Origin: Nageia nagi
Lineage: Eukaryota > Pinophyta
Assembly (NCBI GenBank): GCA_050084985.1
Contig: JBITNC010000001.1
Location: forward strand, 7,378,001-7,442,000
Length of the DNA: 64,000 bases
Reading direction: 5' to 3'
Positions 24,925 through 36,998 of the stretch are shown here, piece after piece. Each line of letters starts with the position of its first letter. The first letter of the stretch is position 1. The notes beneath the pieces were generated by a model, which ran no database searches, had not been told where the DNA came from, and saw nothing but the letters and a program-made list of their open reading frames with translations. The translations under genes were made by a program, and so were the position numbers.

Positions 24925-27900
24925 TCAAACTTCACTCTCCCTTGAGGGCAACTTCACCAACTCAATAGCATCCTTAAGCTTACAAAATTGATCTTTCAAG
25001 AGGGGCTTGGTAAACAAATCAATGAAGTGCAAGGTGGATAGAAAATACTCTATGTGTATGACATCATTAAAAATCTTCTCTCTAATAAAATGGGCATGGA
25101 TTTCCACATGTTTGATTCTCTAATGGAACATAGGATTCTTAGCCAAAGAGATTACCAACTGATTATTTGAATAAATCAAAGATAAGCTACCTTGCTCATA
25201 CCTAATTTTGTTAATAATATGCCTTAGCTAAATGGCTTCCTAGGTTACAATAGACATGGCATGGTATTCAACTTCTATGGTGGAAAGACAAATAGTAGGT
25301 TGCTTCTTAGAAGCCCAAGAGATAGCACTTGAACCAATGCTAAACACATATGTAGAGGTTGATTTCCTATCATCTCCATCTCCCCTATAGTTAAAATCTA
25401 AGAATCCAAAGAGAACAAATGAGGGCAACTTAAAATACTTGAGAGCAAGATCCTTAGTCCTTGCAACATACCTTAAGATTTTCTTAAAAGCATTGAGGTG
25501 CTCAACATATGGTTTTTGCATAAATCATGCCATTAGATTCACTGCAAAGGTAATATCTAGCTTGGACATAGTCAAATATAAAATACTACCAATTAATTGC
25601 CTATAAGTGGTAGCATCAGCCAACTAAGAGTTAGAGCTCAAAGAAATAGTGAATTCAGGATAGATTGTGATTGCAACATATCTACACTCCTCCATTCTAA
25701 ACTTCTACAAGATGTTTAATATATACTTAGATTAACTAAGTACAATCTTTATATTGGTATACTTGCATTCCAAGGTAGTAGTGCAAGAGACTAAGATCGA
25801 TCATTTCAAATGTTACCTTAAGTTTGTATATGCACTTTTAAATGATTTTTTCATTGTTCCTAGTTATCAAAAGATCATCCACATAAAGGAGAATTAAGAT
25901 CATGTCTTTTCCCCGATTGAGCACATATAGATAAGAGTTAGAAAAATACTTGGAGAAACCAATGTTTGCAAAATACCATAAATTATTTTTGTACTAAGCT
26001 CTATGTTCTTGCTTAAGTCCATATAATGACTTCTTTAGCTTTCACACAAAGGACTCTTTACCTTCCACAATGAACCCTTTTGGTTGATTCATAAAGATTT
26101 TCACATCTAAGTCACCATTGAGAAATGTACTCTTGACATCAAGTTGAAAAAATTTCCATCCTTGAGTTGCAGAAAGAGCAAGGATAATTCTCATAGTAGG
26201 CATCTTTACCACAAGATCAAAGGATTTCTCATAATCTACATCATATTTTTGAGCAAAATCTTTGGCTACTAACCTCACCTTATATTTCTCAATATCCCAA
26301 CAAAATTGAACTTGACCTTAAAAATCCACTTATTACCAATCACATTCTTCTCATTGGGATAAGGAATCAAATCCCAAGTTTTATTTTTCAAAAGCACCTC
26401 ATATTCCACATTTATGACTTCTATCCAACACTCATGCTTAATTTTTCTTTGAAGGTTGAGGGCTCATGCTTGTTGTCAATCTTAGAAAATAAGGATTTGT
26501 TCAAGGTCATGCTCCTTGTTACCCTTTTTGTTGGATAATTTTTTTCTTGATGTGACTTGTCTACATCAATATCTAACTAGCTAGGTGTAATTAAAGAGCC
26601 CTCTAGATCATCAACATCCTCATTAAAAATAGATTCTTTAGGAAGTTCATTAAAATTTACATCCCTTGAAACAAACATGGCTTTGTAGGATGGAGAGTAG
26701 AGCCTATAGCCTCTATGTTGACTATCATAACCTACAAAGATACTTTTTTAAACCTTTTTATCCAACTTCTTCCTTTTCTTAGAAATAATGTAGGAGAATG
26801 CTTACACCCTAAGGTGTGAAATGTTAGGTTTTCTTCTTGATGATACCTCAAAAGGATTTTTACCCTAAACAGCTTTTGTAGGATACTTATTTAGGGTGTA
26901 AATAGTAGTGCTCACATTTTTACCTCATAAAAAACTAGGAAGATTACCCAACATGCATCTAGCCATCTCTATAATTATCCTATTTTTCTTTTCAATAACA
27001 CCATTCTATTGAGGAGTGTAAGGAATCATAAACTACCTCTTGATTCCACACTTAGCATAATAGTCATTGAACTCATTGTTGATATATTCTCCTTCATTAT
27101 CTAATCTCAACATCTTGATTTTAAGGTTAGTTTGATTCTCAATAAAGTCCTTAAAAACCTTAAAACTCTCAAAAGTTTGATCCTTGTGCTCAAGAAGATA
27201 CCCAAAGGTCATTCTACTAAAGTCATCAATGAAGGTCAAGATGTAAGATGCTCCTCCAAGCAACTTAGTGTAAACTAGACCCATCAAATCTGAATGCACA
27301 AGTTGAAGAGGTTGAGATGCTCTAGTTGCCTTATCTTTTTCAAACATTTATCTATGTATCTTGCCAAGAATGCACTTTTTATATAGACCAATCAAAGGAT
27401 AAATTGAAGGAAAACCTTCCACAATTTTTTGGTATTTCATGAATTGAATACTTTTATGGTTAAGGTGCCCTAAACATTGGTGTCAAAGATTGCTTCTAGA
27501 ACACACATTTGTAGCAAAACACATCTTTGTAGGAACTTGATCCATAAGGTAGAGATCATCTTTTACTGATCCTTTAACCAATATGGTAATTCATTTTTTA
27601 ATGCACTAGGATTGAGAATTGAACTCAAAAGAGTACCCTTTTCTAGCAACTTGGATCATGGAGAGAAAGTTCATTTTAAGTTTAGAAACATAGAGCATAT
27701 TATTAAGAACCTTCTCATGAATCAACACACTCCCAATTCCTTGGAATTTAAGGGTAGATTTATCACCTATCACAATTGCATCTTTTCTATACTTGTGAAA
27801 GTTCTCAAACTTATCCTTTTCAAAGCATAGGTTATTAGTGCAACCAGAGTCAACAATCCAATCAGATGAAAAAGTATGAGATAAGGAGTAGAGCATCACA

Positions 27901-27990
27901 ACAAAACTAGCTTGAATATTCTTCTTTGCTTTAAAGTTCTTTACATTTCCATTACCTTTGTTCTTTTCCTCTCTTTTTTTTTGTTGCAAT
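24925..27990 (-). pseudogene. Copia E pol: protease, integrase, RT, RNase H
   Basis: The protease is in 27606-27989. WIVDSGCTNNLC keeps the Asp-Ser-Gly active site, followed by the GDKSTLKFQGIGSV strand. Integrase: QLVHSDLMGLV, FIDDFSRMTFGYLL and RLDNEGEY in 27033-27347 keep both Asp positions. The Glu region follows as NGVIEKKNRIIIEMARCML, then the FVGYDSQHRGYRLYSP segment. RT starts near 26400 (KWIFKVKFN) and runs through RLVAKDFAQKYDVDYE and QLDVKSTFLNGDL in 26042-26278. Its Tyr-Val-Asp-Asp is intact at 25874-25885. RNase H is in 25240-25521 (RKSTSTYVFSIGSSAISWAS, KQPTICLSTIEVEYHA). The tail FIDLFTKPLLKDQF is in 24925-25107. Stops are few, so this copy could be traced to a working relative. 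Confidence 0.93.
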
Positions 27991-28893
27991 CAACTTCTTT
28001 GTGACCTTGTATGCCACAATAGTTACAATTACCATCAAAATTTTTCTTAGCATATGGATTGTTTGCTTTTCCTTTTCCATCTCTTTTCTTGAAGAGATTG
28101 TTGTTGTTATTATTGTTCCTACTACTATTGTTATTGTTCTTATTATTGTTGTTGTTTCCATTATTCCTACTATCATTATTGCCATTACTTCTTTTTTCAA
28201 ATCTTTTGGAGGAATAAGGATACAATTTCTTTTGATGGTTGAACTTCTTCTTGAAATAAGTTTTGGTTGCTCCAAGAGTAACATTTTATCCTTAGGAGAT
28301 GAAATAAACACCTTTTTGCTAAGGGATTTTTTATGCTTCAAAAGGAGCTTAGAAAGGTTCTCAAAGGAGAAGACTTCTTCTTCATCATCAAGCCTTATTT
28401 TCATAACCATTACAAAGTTTTCAAACTTTAAAGAAAGGATTTGAAAACTGATGAATACCATGAACTCATCATTGATCCAGTTATACCCACAAGCAACAAG
28501 TTGGGTCCTTAGGTCAATGATTTTTTTCAAGTATATAGCCACATTTTTATCTTCCTCTTGATGAGATTGAAGCAACTTTTGGATAATAGTAAACCTTCTT
28601 GAAAAATTTGAACTAAGGTAGATTTGCTTAAGCTTATCCCAAGCTTCTTTTGTCAAAGTTGAAGAGGAAATCATCAGGAGCACATCATCTAAAACTGCAT
28701 GGAAGATCATGAAGGTTGCCAACTCATTCTTCATGTTGTAAACCTCTAGTACTTTCTCATCTATAAAAGGTACAAGGTTCTCATTCACTATTTGCCAAAG
28801 CTTCCTTACCTATAATTTAGCTCTCATCTAAGGTTTCCAAATACCAAAGTTCGAATCGTCAAGAATGTGTTTGGGTAAAAAGGAGTCTCCCAT
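27941..28893 (-). pseudogene. Copia E gag with Asn-rich linker and zinc knuckle
   Basis: Starts at the ATG 28891-28893 (MGDSFLPKHILDDSNFGIW), in frame with the long open piece 27952-28788. There are two early stops near 28828 and 28810. The UBN2-like body has LATFMIFHAVLDDVLLMI, TKEAWDKLKQIYLSS, QKLLQSHQEEDKNVAIYLKK and DEEEVFSFENLSKLLLKH. One frameshift near 28230 moves the reading into 27941-28225. There a strongly Asn-rich segment (about 28090-28172) precedes a complete CCHC knuckle, CNYCGIQGHKEVDC, near 27990-28030. The knuckle binds RNA in the particle; the Asn-rich linker is unusual. Confidence 0.9.
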
Positions 28894-31851
28894 TTGCTAC
28901 ATAAGAATATGAAATAATAAGCATGTGATTTAATAAATAACATTATATGTTAAGTTTTAACCAAGTAAATAATACATGTTAAATTTAACACTAGAGACAT
29001 GCTTGATTTTATTCACAAGTGCAAATGTTTCACAATTCAAATAATAGCTCATGTACACAAATACAATTCTCATCTCAAGAACCATAGATGTAGACTGATA
29101 TTATTGAAGCTTGTTTTCTTATCTAAAATTAGGCCTTCACTTGGATGCCCACACAAGAGGAGCCCATGTACTGCTAATCCTTAACTAGTTCACCTTGGTT
29201 AGTATTATACTCTTACAAGAAGAAGTACCTACTATTTTCCAAGGTTATGACATATATTGGATCAATCAAATTATTAATCTTGATTAGGTTTCAAGTTATC
29301 CTCTTAGGTTATCAGGATAATTCTTAAATAGATGTGAAGACATGTGGTATAACTACACACATGCCTGTCCACTTGTTGGAGTTATGTCTGGACCAACAAA
29401 GGACTTAGGGGCAATTGAGAAGTATGGACTTTTCACCATTTGGATCATCAGACTTAAAGGCTCCAATTTGCCTGTTCTCACCTCATGGCTCTCCAAAAAA
29501 GTCATGTTGTAAAATGTACTTATGGATGTGTTCATTTTAGAGGGTTTCTCAATCAATATATTATGATTTTTGCATAAGTAAATCAAGCAAAAGTGCAAAA
29601 CATGAAGTAAAGTGCATAAATGAAAAATCATCCATTTGTAACTTGGAACCTAAGAGTCCAATGGATTTTGTTTACCAACCCCTAAAGAACTTCTTTTCAT
29701 TGTTTCTTATTTTGTACAAGTCCAATCCATTCTTTGTATAAGGAAGAAAAATATAGGGAGTCATTAAAAAATGCATCATCCCATAACTTAAAAAATTAAG
29801 TTGAAATCATGCATCATTCCTAAAAATTAAGTAATAAGCATGCATCATTCCCACACAAGAACAAGTCCATTCATAAGAAATTTAAAGCAAACTCTTAAAA
29901 GGCATTCACATAATTCTAAGTGATAGGCATGCATTATTTGCATAGGTTTGAAAACTTTCATTCATTACTTTGCATAAAGGAATTAAGAAATTGCATAAGT
30001 CCATTCATAACATTACACTAAAGATCTAAAACTTTTAAGTAAAAACTTCATAAAAAATTTCCCCCTTGTTACTTAAAATTGATTTTAAAACAATGTGATA
30101 AATACTTAAAAAAACTTTAAGTAGTTGCATGTGTACTTTTAATTTAAGGTAAAAAATACCTATATTAAGTAAAATGATCATAATATCTTTAATCATAAAA
30201 AAGGAATTTATGCAATTTAATTTGTAGCACATAGTAAACAATGATGATGCTAAAAAAATATTCTAGGCATTGAAGAAATTTCTCAAAAAAAATGCCTATG
30301 TAAGTAAAACGTTGTTCCCTTAGTGTGTTTACTTGCAAAATAATTTTAAATAAAAAATATTTAAGTAGCCACATTTCACTTTCTCCAAGACACTTAAATA
30401 GATCATAATTTAAGTTTATCTCAGATGTTACTCCAAGTAAGAAAAAATTAATGAGTTATGATACTCATTAATGGAGAAAAAGGCGTATGGACATCTAGTA
30501 CCAAATAAAAAACTTTGTAATAAATATTGCTTACAAGGAAGGAGAAAAGGTCATCTACCCAAGAACTTAAATGGAGTGGTAGGTGCATTTTAAGACTTGC
30601 ACAAAAAGTTGATTTTAATGCTAAATAGACACACAAAAAAGGGCCAAGCAGGCAACAAAGAGGAGGGAAAGGGTCAAGCGAAGAGAAGACCATGCAAGCC
30701 CATGGAGGAGGAGAGGGGTGCAGTGGAGAGGCACAATGGAGAGGCCACATAAAAGGAGGGAAACACAGATCATTTCACCTTTCCCTCATGATCTAGTCTA
30801 TGAAGGATGCAACAGAGGTAATAAAAAAAAAAGTTAAGAGGTTTCAAATGAAAGCCTTAGAGGAGAGTGCATGAAAAAAATGTGTAGGGAGAAAAAAAAA
30901 TCATGTAGGAGTGAAGTTGTGTAGAGAAGAATAGAAAAAAAATCAAAGGGCTGTGATGAGAATAGGTAGCTAAGAGAGAGAGGAGTTTCTCAGTCACATA
31001 AGGGAGAGAGGAGAGTTGCTTAAAGGAGACCACATGAGTAGGATCTAGGATGGACAATTCAAAGGAGAGTTTCTTATCCATAAGGGAGGAGAAGCAATGT
31101 TTCTCAAGAAGTCACACAAGCGACCAAATGCATCCATAGTGGTGGTGGTTTGGGGGCCGAGAGGGCTACTACCCCCTTCTTACCAACCACTTATCCAAAG
31201 TGGGGTTCTACATTTCCTCAAAAGAAAATGAAAAAAACACAACTTTCCAATTTTATAAAATTTGTACACAAAATCAAAAGATTTGGATAAAAATAAAACT
31301 TTTGAACATGCCTCCTTTTTTTATTGAAAGAAATTCATATATGCAACATTTCATATTAGCATTATATATATTATATATATAGTATATAAAGAAGCAACCC
31401 CCCCCCCCCCCCCTTTTTAATAATAAGCTAAAAAATAGCCTTATAAGTTGCAAAACAATAAACAATATTTAAAAAAAATTGTATACTATCCTCTTGAATA
31501 GAAAATATATCAATGTATTAAGCAATTTTGTAAAAAGATTGCAACTATAATAAGAGGTTAGTAGAATAAAAATTACATTATATTGCAATTTTGGCCATAA
31601 TGTATTATTGCCCAATTATTTAACATAAAAAATTGTTAGTAGAACACGAAAATGAGAAATAATATATTATGTTATATTATCTAGGGGTTGAACTAACATA
31701 ATCATAAAAGAATGTTAGTATCAAAATGAACTAAAAAAAGGATAAGGGGTTATACCTCTAAATTGTTTTACCTCAACCAAGAAGAGTAAATCTCCAAAGA
31801 TGATGAAGTAGGATGAGGAACCTCCAAGATCAAGATGAGCTTCCACACCTT
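28894..31851 (-). other. Long leader of copia E with a purine-rich tract
   Basis: Almost 3 kb between the priming site and gag, with no convincing coding. 30640-31090 is strongly purine-rich on the plus strand (pyrimidine-rich in the element RNA), with repeated GGAGAGG and GAGGAG words. 29640-30440 is AT-rich with several ATGCATCAT and TAAGTA words. The open stretches at 30448-30750 and 31274-31465 reflect this composition. I cannot exclude that part of the leader is a separate decayed insertion. Confidence 0.6.
31398..31413. repeat. Homopolymer C tract (16 C)
   Basis: An uninterrupted run of 16 C on the plus strand inside the copia E leader, followed by TTTTT. It is the longest G/C homopolymer in an otherwise AT-rich window. 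Its length may be an assembly or sequencing estimate. Confidence 0.85.
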
Positions 31852-31863
31852 ACTCTGATACCA
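31852..31863 (-). other. Primer-binding site of copia E, initiator tRNA-Met type
   Basis: ACTCTGATACCA on the plus strand reads TGGTATCAGAGT on the element strand, two bases inside the 5' LTR end. It matches the initiator tRNA-Met complement except for the last base. Confidence 0.92.
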
Positions 31864-31865
31864 TA

Positions 31866-32361
31866 TGAGAGAATTGAACTATAACATAAACAATTATAAA
31901 CTTCCAAGATCACATGAAAGCTCACAAATAACATCTAAATAACTCACAAAGCAATCTCACAAAGATAACTCAAGATGTAAGTGGTTCTCCCAACTAGGAG
32001 TACATCCACTAACTGGATCTCACTTCATTCACAAATAAGAACTCTTACAAATCTCCTAATATCATCTCCTAAACACCATCCTATAGCATAACTTTACTCT
32101 ACAAATTGGTGTGTAATCACAAAGAGGGAGCCTTCTATTTATAGGCCAAAATCCCTCTTTGGATAATCTTTTATCTAATGTACAAAAGCATGACATGCAC
32201 ATATTTTTACCCAAAGGGCATGCTCATGACATGGAGTGTAGGACAAGTTACATTATCATATTCACTTAAATACTTAAGGTATCAAATGATACCTTTAAGT
32301 ATTAGTGAACTTACATTGAAGATTATTACAAAACCTTTACAATAATGCATTATACATTTCA
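31866..32361 (-). repeat. 5' LTR of copia E (496 bp)
   Basis: Begins TGAGAGAATTGAAC and ends ATACATTTCA on the plus strand. The priming site on its left identifies it as the 5' LTR of a minus-strand element. Its pair is 23743-24221. Confidence 0.93.
32136..32143 (-). promoter_or_regulatory. TATA box in the copia E 5' LTR
   Basis: TATTTATA on the plus strand reads TATAAATA on the element strand, in the context GGCCTATAAATAGAAGG. That is a typical plant LTR core promoter. The other LTR has TATAAATATAAGG at the same place. Confidence 0.65.
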
Positions 32362-33779
32362 ATAGTGCATACCAAAAATGTTTTTTTTTAAAAAGTGGTT
32401 TTTGTTCATCCTATTGAATTTTAAATTCTATGATCTAGGTATTGGAATAAAATATATATTTGAAACTATACTTTGAGCATTACATTTCATTCTAATGACC
32501 TTTTTCAGGATTCCATGTCTAAGTGCTTCAAATTTTTAGATCAATCATATCAAACTTTAAAATCAAGGAAAACACTTCCACTTTTTGGCCTTAAAGTGGA
32601 CCCTACTTTTCACCCATCCGTGTTGAGAGTGATTATCTAATATATATGGTTTGATCAAATCTACTTTTATTATAAAGAATAGATATCCATACTTTTTGTT
32701 GACTTATTTGGGAAACCACTCCTTTTGTCAGTTTGACATTATATCCCATACACATTACCTCTCTCTCAAGGGATGCATATGACAACTTTCTATTATAATT
32801 TTATTACATTCTGTAATAGAAAGAATAAAATAATAACTTTATGTATTTTGTTTTTGCAGCTTTGTATTTTCCATTTTGTTGTATTTTTATTCTAGGTGAA
32901 GGTATGAGAAATCACTTATAACGACTTGAAAATAAGGTTTGGAGCTATATTGAAGGTATATTTTCTTGGTATTTTAACCCAGTAGGTATTCATTTGTTTC
33001 TTATTTTATGTATTTATTTTGTAGTTATTTATGGTTATTTCAAACTACTTATAAGCCAAATTTCTTTTAGAGGTTATAGATTTAGTTCTAGACCTTCTTT
33101 TAGAGTGTTTGTTATATGATTGTAAATTTATTTTCACTACCTTACCAATGATATATAACTTATCATACTTTGGTTGTAAAATACTACCATAATCTCTATT
33201 TTCCTACTATGTACTTAACCAACCATACTTAGTCTCAATTTGTGACTAGTTCACTTCCAATTGAGTTTTTTCATCATCAAATCAACTCCAAACATTATGC
33301 AATTTTTATCTTTGGATAAACCTTTTCAATAACTTTCCAATGATATATAACACTCCTAAATTTCATGTTATATTTACTAAGTTACACTTCATTTTTGTGA
33401 GCTTATATGATTGGTCATTTTTCAACCTTCCCAAGACTTGTTCTTCAAAAATCTTTATTTTTAAAAATTCTTAAATTTTGTAGAATTACATATTTTCATA
33501 TATTTTTGAAGGTTTCTTTGATTTAATCATCTAGAAGTGAAAAAATTCATCCATTTTCTACAAAACCTCATTTTTTTTGTAGATTTCTAAGGATTTTTCT
33601 ATCCTCATCTTCTAAAAGTGGCAAAAGCCATTTTTTTATGGGCTATCTTTCGTAGACCATTTTACTTGAACCACTTTTTGCAAAAAAGAAGATAATCACT
33701 TTTCAAATATTCTTGAGGATATTCCTAATCTTGATCTTGTGGAGTGATGAAAAGTTAATTTATGTGAGCCATTTTTAGA
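32362..33779. other. Spacer between copia E and the LINE
   Basis: AT-rich, with no coding recognised. 33420-33720 has loosely repeated words such as GATTTTTCTATCCTC, AAAAGTGGCAAAAGCCATTTTT and TTTTTGCAAAAAAG. It may contain the 3' end of the LINE, but no poly(A) tail or target duplication is clear. Confidence 0.45.
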
Positions 33780-35860
33780 ATGTCACTTTTTCAAAAACTA
33801 TATAAAATCTTTACAACCTTTAAAATATTTACTTGGGAAGATAAAAAATGCCCGAGGAGAATATATGAAATCCCTTATACTATAAAACATTATTTGAAAG
33901 GAAATATCTCAAAATATTTTCAAGATTTTTGTAACATTTCTTTGAAGGAACTCAATAGGAGGAATAGTACACATGAGTAGTGGATAAATTCTTGGAACAA
34001 AATTAAATTTTTCCTACTAAAAAAAGTTTATAGTAGTCTAATAAGAAATATTTTTTTCCACCTTTTGAATAACAATATCCCAAATTTGACCAGAAGAACT
34101 CTATAAAGAAAAGAGGATCCCCTAAATTTAAAATTCTTACCAGGTTAAATCCACTGCCATTGAAACTAAGAAAGTGAACTAGGAAGAGGTTTTAGAAATT
34201 GCTAGAAACAAGAAGTTTTATTTCATTGAATGATTGAATTAGAGGTTAAGAAAAACATATCAAGGCAGTCAAATTTTACTAATCTTCTGAATAGTAAATT
34301 AAAAAGAATCATCAATAAAATGACAATTAACTAGGTGACTCTAAGAATCAGGAAGAGATACCTTAGATGGATCCCTAAGAATCATCAATAATTTGAGGGA
34401 GAAAAGGTCTAAGCTAAAGCCTTAGTAATGAGTTTATAACTCACATTAAGTAGTTGAATGGAATCTAATTGATAATAATAATCTTTATATCACTAGAATT
34501 GGGGATAAATTTATTATTATCTTTGTTGATGATAGACCCCAAAGAGCTAGAAATCACTACTTCCATGTAAACATTAAAAGGTATGGACCAACCATATCCT
34601 AAAATTCTTTATAAAACTTGTAATGAAAATCATCCAAGATATGAAAGTTTCTTCAAGAAAATAATAAAATATTCATCAATATCTTATTTTCGGGCTTAGT
34701 AAGTTGCTAGGAAGAAAAATATTTTTGGTAATGATTCATAAAAGTAACATAAATATTAGGAAGGGAAGTATAATATTCAACATTTACTTTAATAGCCTAA
34801 AACTAGGTAGAATAGGAGGAGGTCTCAAGAATTATATATACTTTATCTCTTATTCAAAGGCCTAGTTAATATAGAAAGGGGGATGAGGGAATGGAAAAGT
34901 GAGCATTTGTTTATCAAGAAGGAATAGGCAAAATTGATTAATTCATGTTGGTCATATAGGTATTGATGAGGAGGAGGTAAACTTGAAACCACATAAAAAA
35001 GAATATGAACATGAATAGATAAAGTGGTATTAAGAATAACAAAAATAAAAGGTGAAGATGGAAAAAGATGATTGAAACTAAAGTTAGAATTTTAGTAAGC
35101 ATAGATTTATCTAACCATTTCAAAACTTGAGCATTTTCAACTTGGAAATTGGATCAAGTAAACAAGGTGGAGTTAGGAAAGTTCAAAGGGTAAAAATAAG
35201 AGTTGGGATCATAAATCCCAAGTTTAATTTCATAAAGAACTAGATTTATTTTTTTCAACATTCCATCACATGAGAAGTTTCTCTATCTTGTCAAAATCTT
35301 TCTCAATCATGTTCAAGTCACCACAAAGCATCTAGATTGCATGTGGTATTGAAAAATAAAGCGAATGCTAAAGGGTGCATATTTCAGGGGCATCATTTGA
35401 AGCATAAGCATTGATAATACCAAAAGATTATCCATATATCTCAATTAGTATCCAAACTACCTGATTTAAATGGTCAAATCCCCATGCCACTATATTTGAG
35501 TGCCACTTAGGTGCAATAAATTTGAATACTCCTCCTTTCCCAAGAGAATGATTAGTTACAGGAAAACATACCACATGGCCACATGAAATTACAAGTACTA
35601 TGCAAAATAAAATCAGCTATTTTAATTTTTTGCAAAGAAAAAATTGCTATACAAGTGAGTGGTATTCACCATCTCATTGTGAACCATATTTTCGGACTCG
35701 ACCCATTAGTTCTCTTACATTACATGAGAAAAAAATAAATACCTACCAAAGTTCATGATTTTTATGATATCCTCTACATCACACAACTTCCTAAGAGACT
35801 CAAATGAGTAAGAGATAAATCATTTACTATTCTTGTAAAGAAATTACATTTAGCATAAAA
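33780..35860 (-). pseudogene. LINE ORF2: endonuclease and reverse transcriptase
   Basis: Non-LTR retrotransposon pol on the minus strand. The AP-type endonuclease is clear between about 35560 and 35270: GGVFKFIAPKW, SFGIINAYASNDALEMCTLW, then IWMLCGDLNMIEKDFDKIE, which contains the GDxN catalytic motif. RT is recognised near 34500-34400 (SIPFNYLM through LRPFLPQIIDDS-like, the usual NVxYKxxxKxLxxRLRPFLP block) and near 34190-34110 (FLSFNGSGFN then LGDPLFF for RQGDPLSP). A late piece resembling the region after RT (KCYKNLENILRYFL, FYLPK) lies near 33940-33820. The YADD box is not seen; an internal deletion between 34100 and 34000 is likely. Frame changes are frequent. Confidence 0.75.
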
Positions 35861-35889
35861 CTTCCTCTATCTAGTAGTATTTAGCTGGA

Positions 35890-36998
35890 TGATACTCCAA
35901 GTTATCCATGAAGGGTTGCAAGAAAGAAAAGCTTTAAAAGCTTAAAACTCATCAAGGAGGGGTTGCTTAAAGATGGAAGAGATAAATTCATCATGGGAGG
36001 AAGAGGAAGAAGCATGAGGAGCAAAGGGAGAATGGGGCTCCACTAATACATAAGAAAATGATGGACCATACCAAGGTTTGGGAGTTGTAGCTAAAGGCTG
36101 CATATAAGAAATAATTTGTTACATTGGCATCAGATTGGAGGGATTTAATAATGGAGTGGAACTAGTCTCTATTGATTATTTTATTACTTTATTTATTGAT
36201 TTTCTTGGTTAACCATTGTGGTCCATTACTTTTGACCACCTTTATCTCCATTAAAAGGAACTTTTGGGGTAGAGGAAGGGGTAGGAGTTGAATGAGATTT
36301 GAACTTATCCTCCATAAGTGGGAAATCATTTATCTTGTGCATTCTAGATTGATAATAATAACATGAATTGGGAAAATTGAAGTATACCACATGTTATTAA
36401 ATAGAATTATCACCAATTTTCATGTTAATGCATTCTTGAAGATCCTTGGATAAACCCATTTTAATATAAACATGCTTATTAGGGTGAATAAAATAAAACT
36501 TGGAAGGCTCAAAGCATAAAAAGCTTCTTATAGGAGCTACTAATATTTGTAAAAAAGGTAAGAGAGGAGTTGAGAGACTATGGAACTCAACCAAAATGAA
36601 AGCTTCAAATAAAGTTTCATTAATAATCGTAAAATCCTTGGTAGATCACTGAAAAAATATCAAAGAATTAAGAACATACCAATGACCTTTAGTAAGAAGG
36701 TTTTACGAATGAGAGTGATGTGAAAAAAGAAATAGTGAAAAACTCTTGGTTAAGTTTAAATATTCTTGACTTTGATTTTGTAAGCTTGTTGCACTTGTTG
36801 AACCCAGTTACATATCAATGTATCATTTCGAATGCGACATAGAAAATACCCAACTAAGGTATGACTTTCTAACCATTGATATGTGAGGATGATAAATATT
36901 AAGATCGAATGATCAAACACTTTTGCTCTCTCAACTTGTATTTCTCCATCTTTATGCCCATTTTTGTTTTTCGTAAATGGTAGCATCCTTATGTCCAT
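35890..36998 (-). pseudogene. LINE ORF1 (DUF4283-type nucleic-acid-binding protein)
   Basis: Starts at the ATG at 36996-36998. 36756-36998 gives LVGYFLCRIRNDTLICNWVQ. The frame then shifts through a KGHWYV segment and returns in 36397-36594 with LVEFHSLSTPLLPF, VYIKMGLSKDLQECINMKIG and the NPNKHVYIKM strand. This order (VGxF..., W at the end of a strand, AxIxVxMDLSKxLPE..., then CxxC) is that of ORF1 proteins of plant LINEs. A zinc-knuckle remnant (NSCYYYQSRMHKINDFPL) is near 36370-36310. The tail is Ser/Pro-rich (PTPSSTP, HASSSSSHDEF) down to about 35900. It lies just upstream of ORF2 on the same strand, as expected. Confidence 0.75.

Larger units (their letters stand above)
23743..32361 (-). 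mobile_element. Ty1/copia element E, nearly complete
   Basis: The best-preserved element in the window, on the minus strand. From 5' to 3' (right to left): LTR 31866-32361, priming site, a leader of nearly 3 kb, gag, protease, integrase, RT, RNase H, a 3' untranslated part, polypurine tract, LTR 23743-24221. The LTRs differ at roughly 30 positions in about 480 by eye, plus one indel of about 18 bases present only in the right copy near 31979-31997. The flanking five bases (ATGCA left, ATAGT right) do not match. Coding is interrupted by stops and a few frameshifts, so the copy is not autonomous as it stands. Confidence 0.93.

Noticed and set aside
28001-28444. Open plus-strand stretch of 147 codons, rich in Ile and Val.
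   Set aside because: It is the antisense of the Asn-rich gag linker and gag body of copia E.
33780-33980. Open plus-strand stretch of 66 codons.
   Set aside because: It overlaps antisense LINE ORF2 sequence and has no similarity of its own.
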